A stretch of DNA of 31,980 nt. It comes from Bacteroidales bacterium. Its GTDB lineage: Bacteria; Bacteroidota; Bacteroidia; Bacteroidales; Muribaculaceae. Made by a program: the position numbers and the translations under genes. Position 1 is the first letter of the stretch, and each line of letters begins with the position of its first letter. This document shows positions 31,410-31,980 of this stretch, one piece after another. The notes beneath the pieces are model-generated. The model was given only the letters and a program-made list of their open reading frames with translations. It did not search any database and had not been told where the DNA came from. The stretch covers positions 1-31,980 of the forward strand of contig SFJG01000019.1 in NCBI GenBank assembly GCA_004555955.1, read 5' to 3'.

Positions 31410-31980
31410 CGTATACCCCACCGATGATAGCCGCTGCGCCAAGAAGTGAAAGTGGCGTAACCACCTCTCCGAGAAAGACGTAAGCCGACACGAAAGTCAC
31501 TATCGGATTGAGATTGATATAGTTGGTCGATTTCACCGTACCCAACCGATTGACAACTGCGGTCCAAATCGTGAAGCAAAGCATCGATGCCAATGCTCCC
31601 AAGAAGAGCACGTTTGCAAGCACTTCCGGCTTTGTCAGCAGTGCGAGGTCGAACCGCTCCGGATGGAACGGCAACCACAGCGCCATCGAAAGAAGTCCGT
31701 AGGCAAAAACCTTGCGCGTGAGAAACACTGCCGAATACTTCTTGCCGAGCACCTTCAGCAAAATGCTGTAGACAGCCCACGAAGCGGCGGCACATAGCGT
31801 CAGCACATCGCCAATCGGGTTGAATTTGAGGTCGACATTACCGTGATAGATTACCACAATCACGCCCGCCAGCGCTATCACGCTCCCGACAATTATGCGA
31901 AGCGGATTGCGAGTGCGTTCGCTCCGAAAGATTGCCATAGCGAGCAGTGTGGTAAGCAACGGCGTACCGCTGATAATCAT
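31396..31980 (-). CDS. EamA/DMT-family transporter, partial (N-terminus outside the window)
   Basis: Only the last 194 residues are present. The reading frame runs to the window edge, and the ATG at 31980 is probably internal, since family members are about 290-300 aa. It holds the end of the first EamA repeat (GTPLLTTLLAMAIF, GSVIALAGVIVV) and the complete second repeat (GDVLTLCAAASWAVYSILLK, FLGALASMLCFTIWTAVV, NLNPIVTFVSAYVFLGE). These inner-membrane proteins export or import small metabolites; the substrate is unknown. Its stop overlaps the pgeF end by 14 bases in convergent orientation, with no terminator between. Confidence 0.88.
   Translation of the reverse strand: MIISGTPLLTTLLAMAIFRSERTRNPLRIIVGSVIALAGVIVVIYHGNVDLKFNPIGDVLTLCAAASWAVYSILLKVLGKKYSAVFLTRKVFAYGLLSMALWLPFHPERFDLALLTKPEVLANVLFLGALASMLCFTIWTAVVNRLGTVKSTNYINLNPIVTFVSAYVFLGEVVTPLSLLGAAAIIGGVYVIER

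Noticed and set aside
1..31980. CRISPR arrays, tRNA or rRNA genes, and insertion-sequence transposases
   Set aside because: I looked in all gaps between genes and saw no regularly spaced repeats, no cloverleaf-like sequence and no transposase frame.

Overview
The window looks like a chromosomal segment of a Bacteroidales bacterium, plausibly Muribaculaceae-like, though the family is inference. The evidence is: a lipoprotein with a CSDD surface-export-like start, a T9SS-type C-terminal sorting domain, a fused SecDF, Bacteroidota-style promoters (TTTG, 19-20 bases, TAnnTTTG) before many transcription units, and no clear Shine-Dalgarno sequences.

Layout. (1) 1-774: a perfect inverted repeat of at least 79 bp (1-79 and 470-548), each arm holding an outward-facing promoter. 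The arms enclose a short, probably N-terminally truncated gene (92-346) and its terminator. To the right lies a non-coding block with a second, excellent promoter (668-699). (2) 775-4235: a two-gene unit encoding an exported beta-propeller protein and a very large exported N-acetylmuramoyl-alanine amidase with Ig-like domains and a T9SS tail, closed by a strong terminator. (3) 4405-6006: a surface lipoprotein with a glycoamylase/GH144-like domain. (4) 21889-6003, minus strand: a 13-gene exopolysaccharide operon in which nearly every junction overlaps or abuts. Its order is wza, wzc (BY-kinase), cpsB-type phosphatase, Wzx flippase, GT2, EpsG-type polymerase, UDP-HexNAc dehydrogenase, GT4, polysaccharide deacetylase, GT4, GT2, then a second wza and a second wzc. 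The second wzc has lost its P-loop, and the second pair has its own internal promoter. (5) 22259-23740: a GH125 alpha-mannosidase interrupted by an in-frame TAG. (6) 24045-26060, minus strand: an Ig-like lipoprotein. (7) 26329-31409: secDF, obgE and pgeF housekeeping genes. (8) 31396 to the edge, minus strand: a partial EamA transporter.

How the genes work together. In the polysaccharide operon the glycosyltransferases build a lipid-linked repeat unit that includes a probable uronic-type amino sugar. Wzx flips it, the EpsG-like protein polymerises it, and Wza/Wzc export it under control of kinase autophosphorylation and CpsB-type dephosphorylation. The deacetylase may modify the product. No priming phosphoglycosyl transferase is visible, so that enzyme must be encoded elsewhere. 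The most noteworthy points are the duplicated wza-wzc pair with a pseudokinase, the outward-facing promoter inverted repeat with its adjoining block, and the broken GH125 gene.
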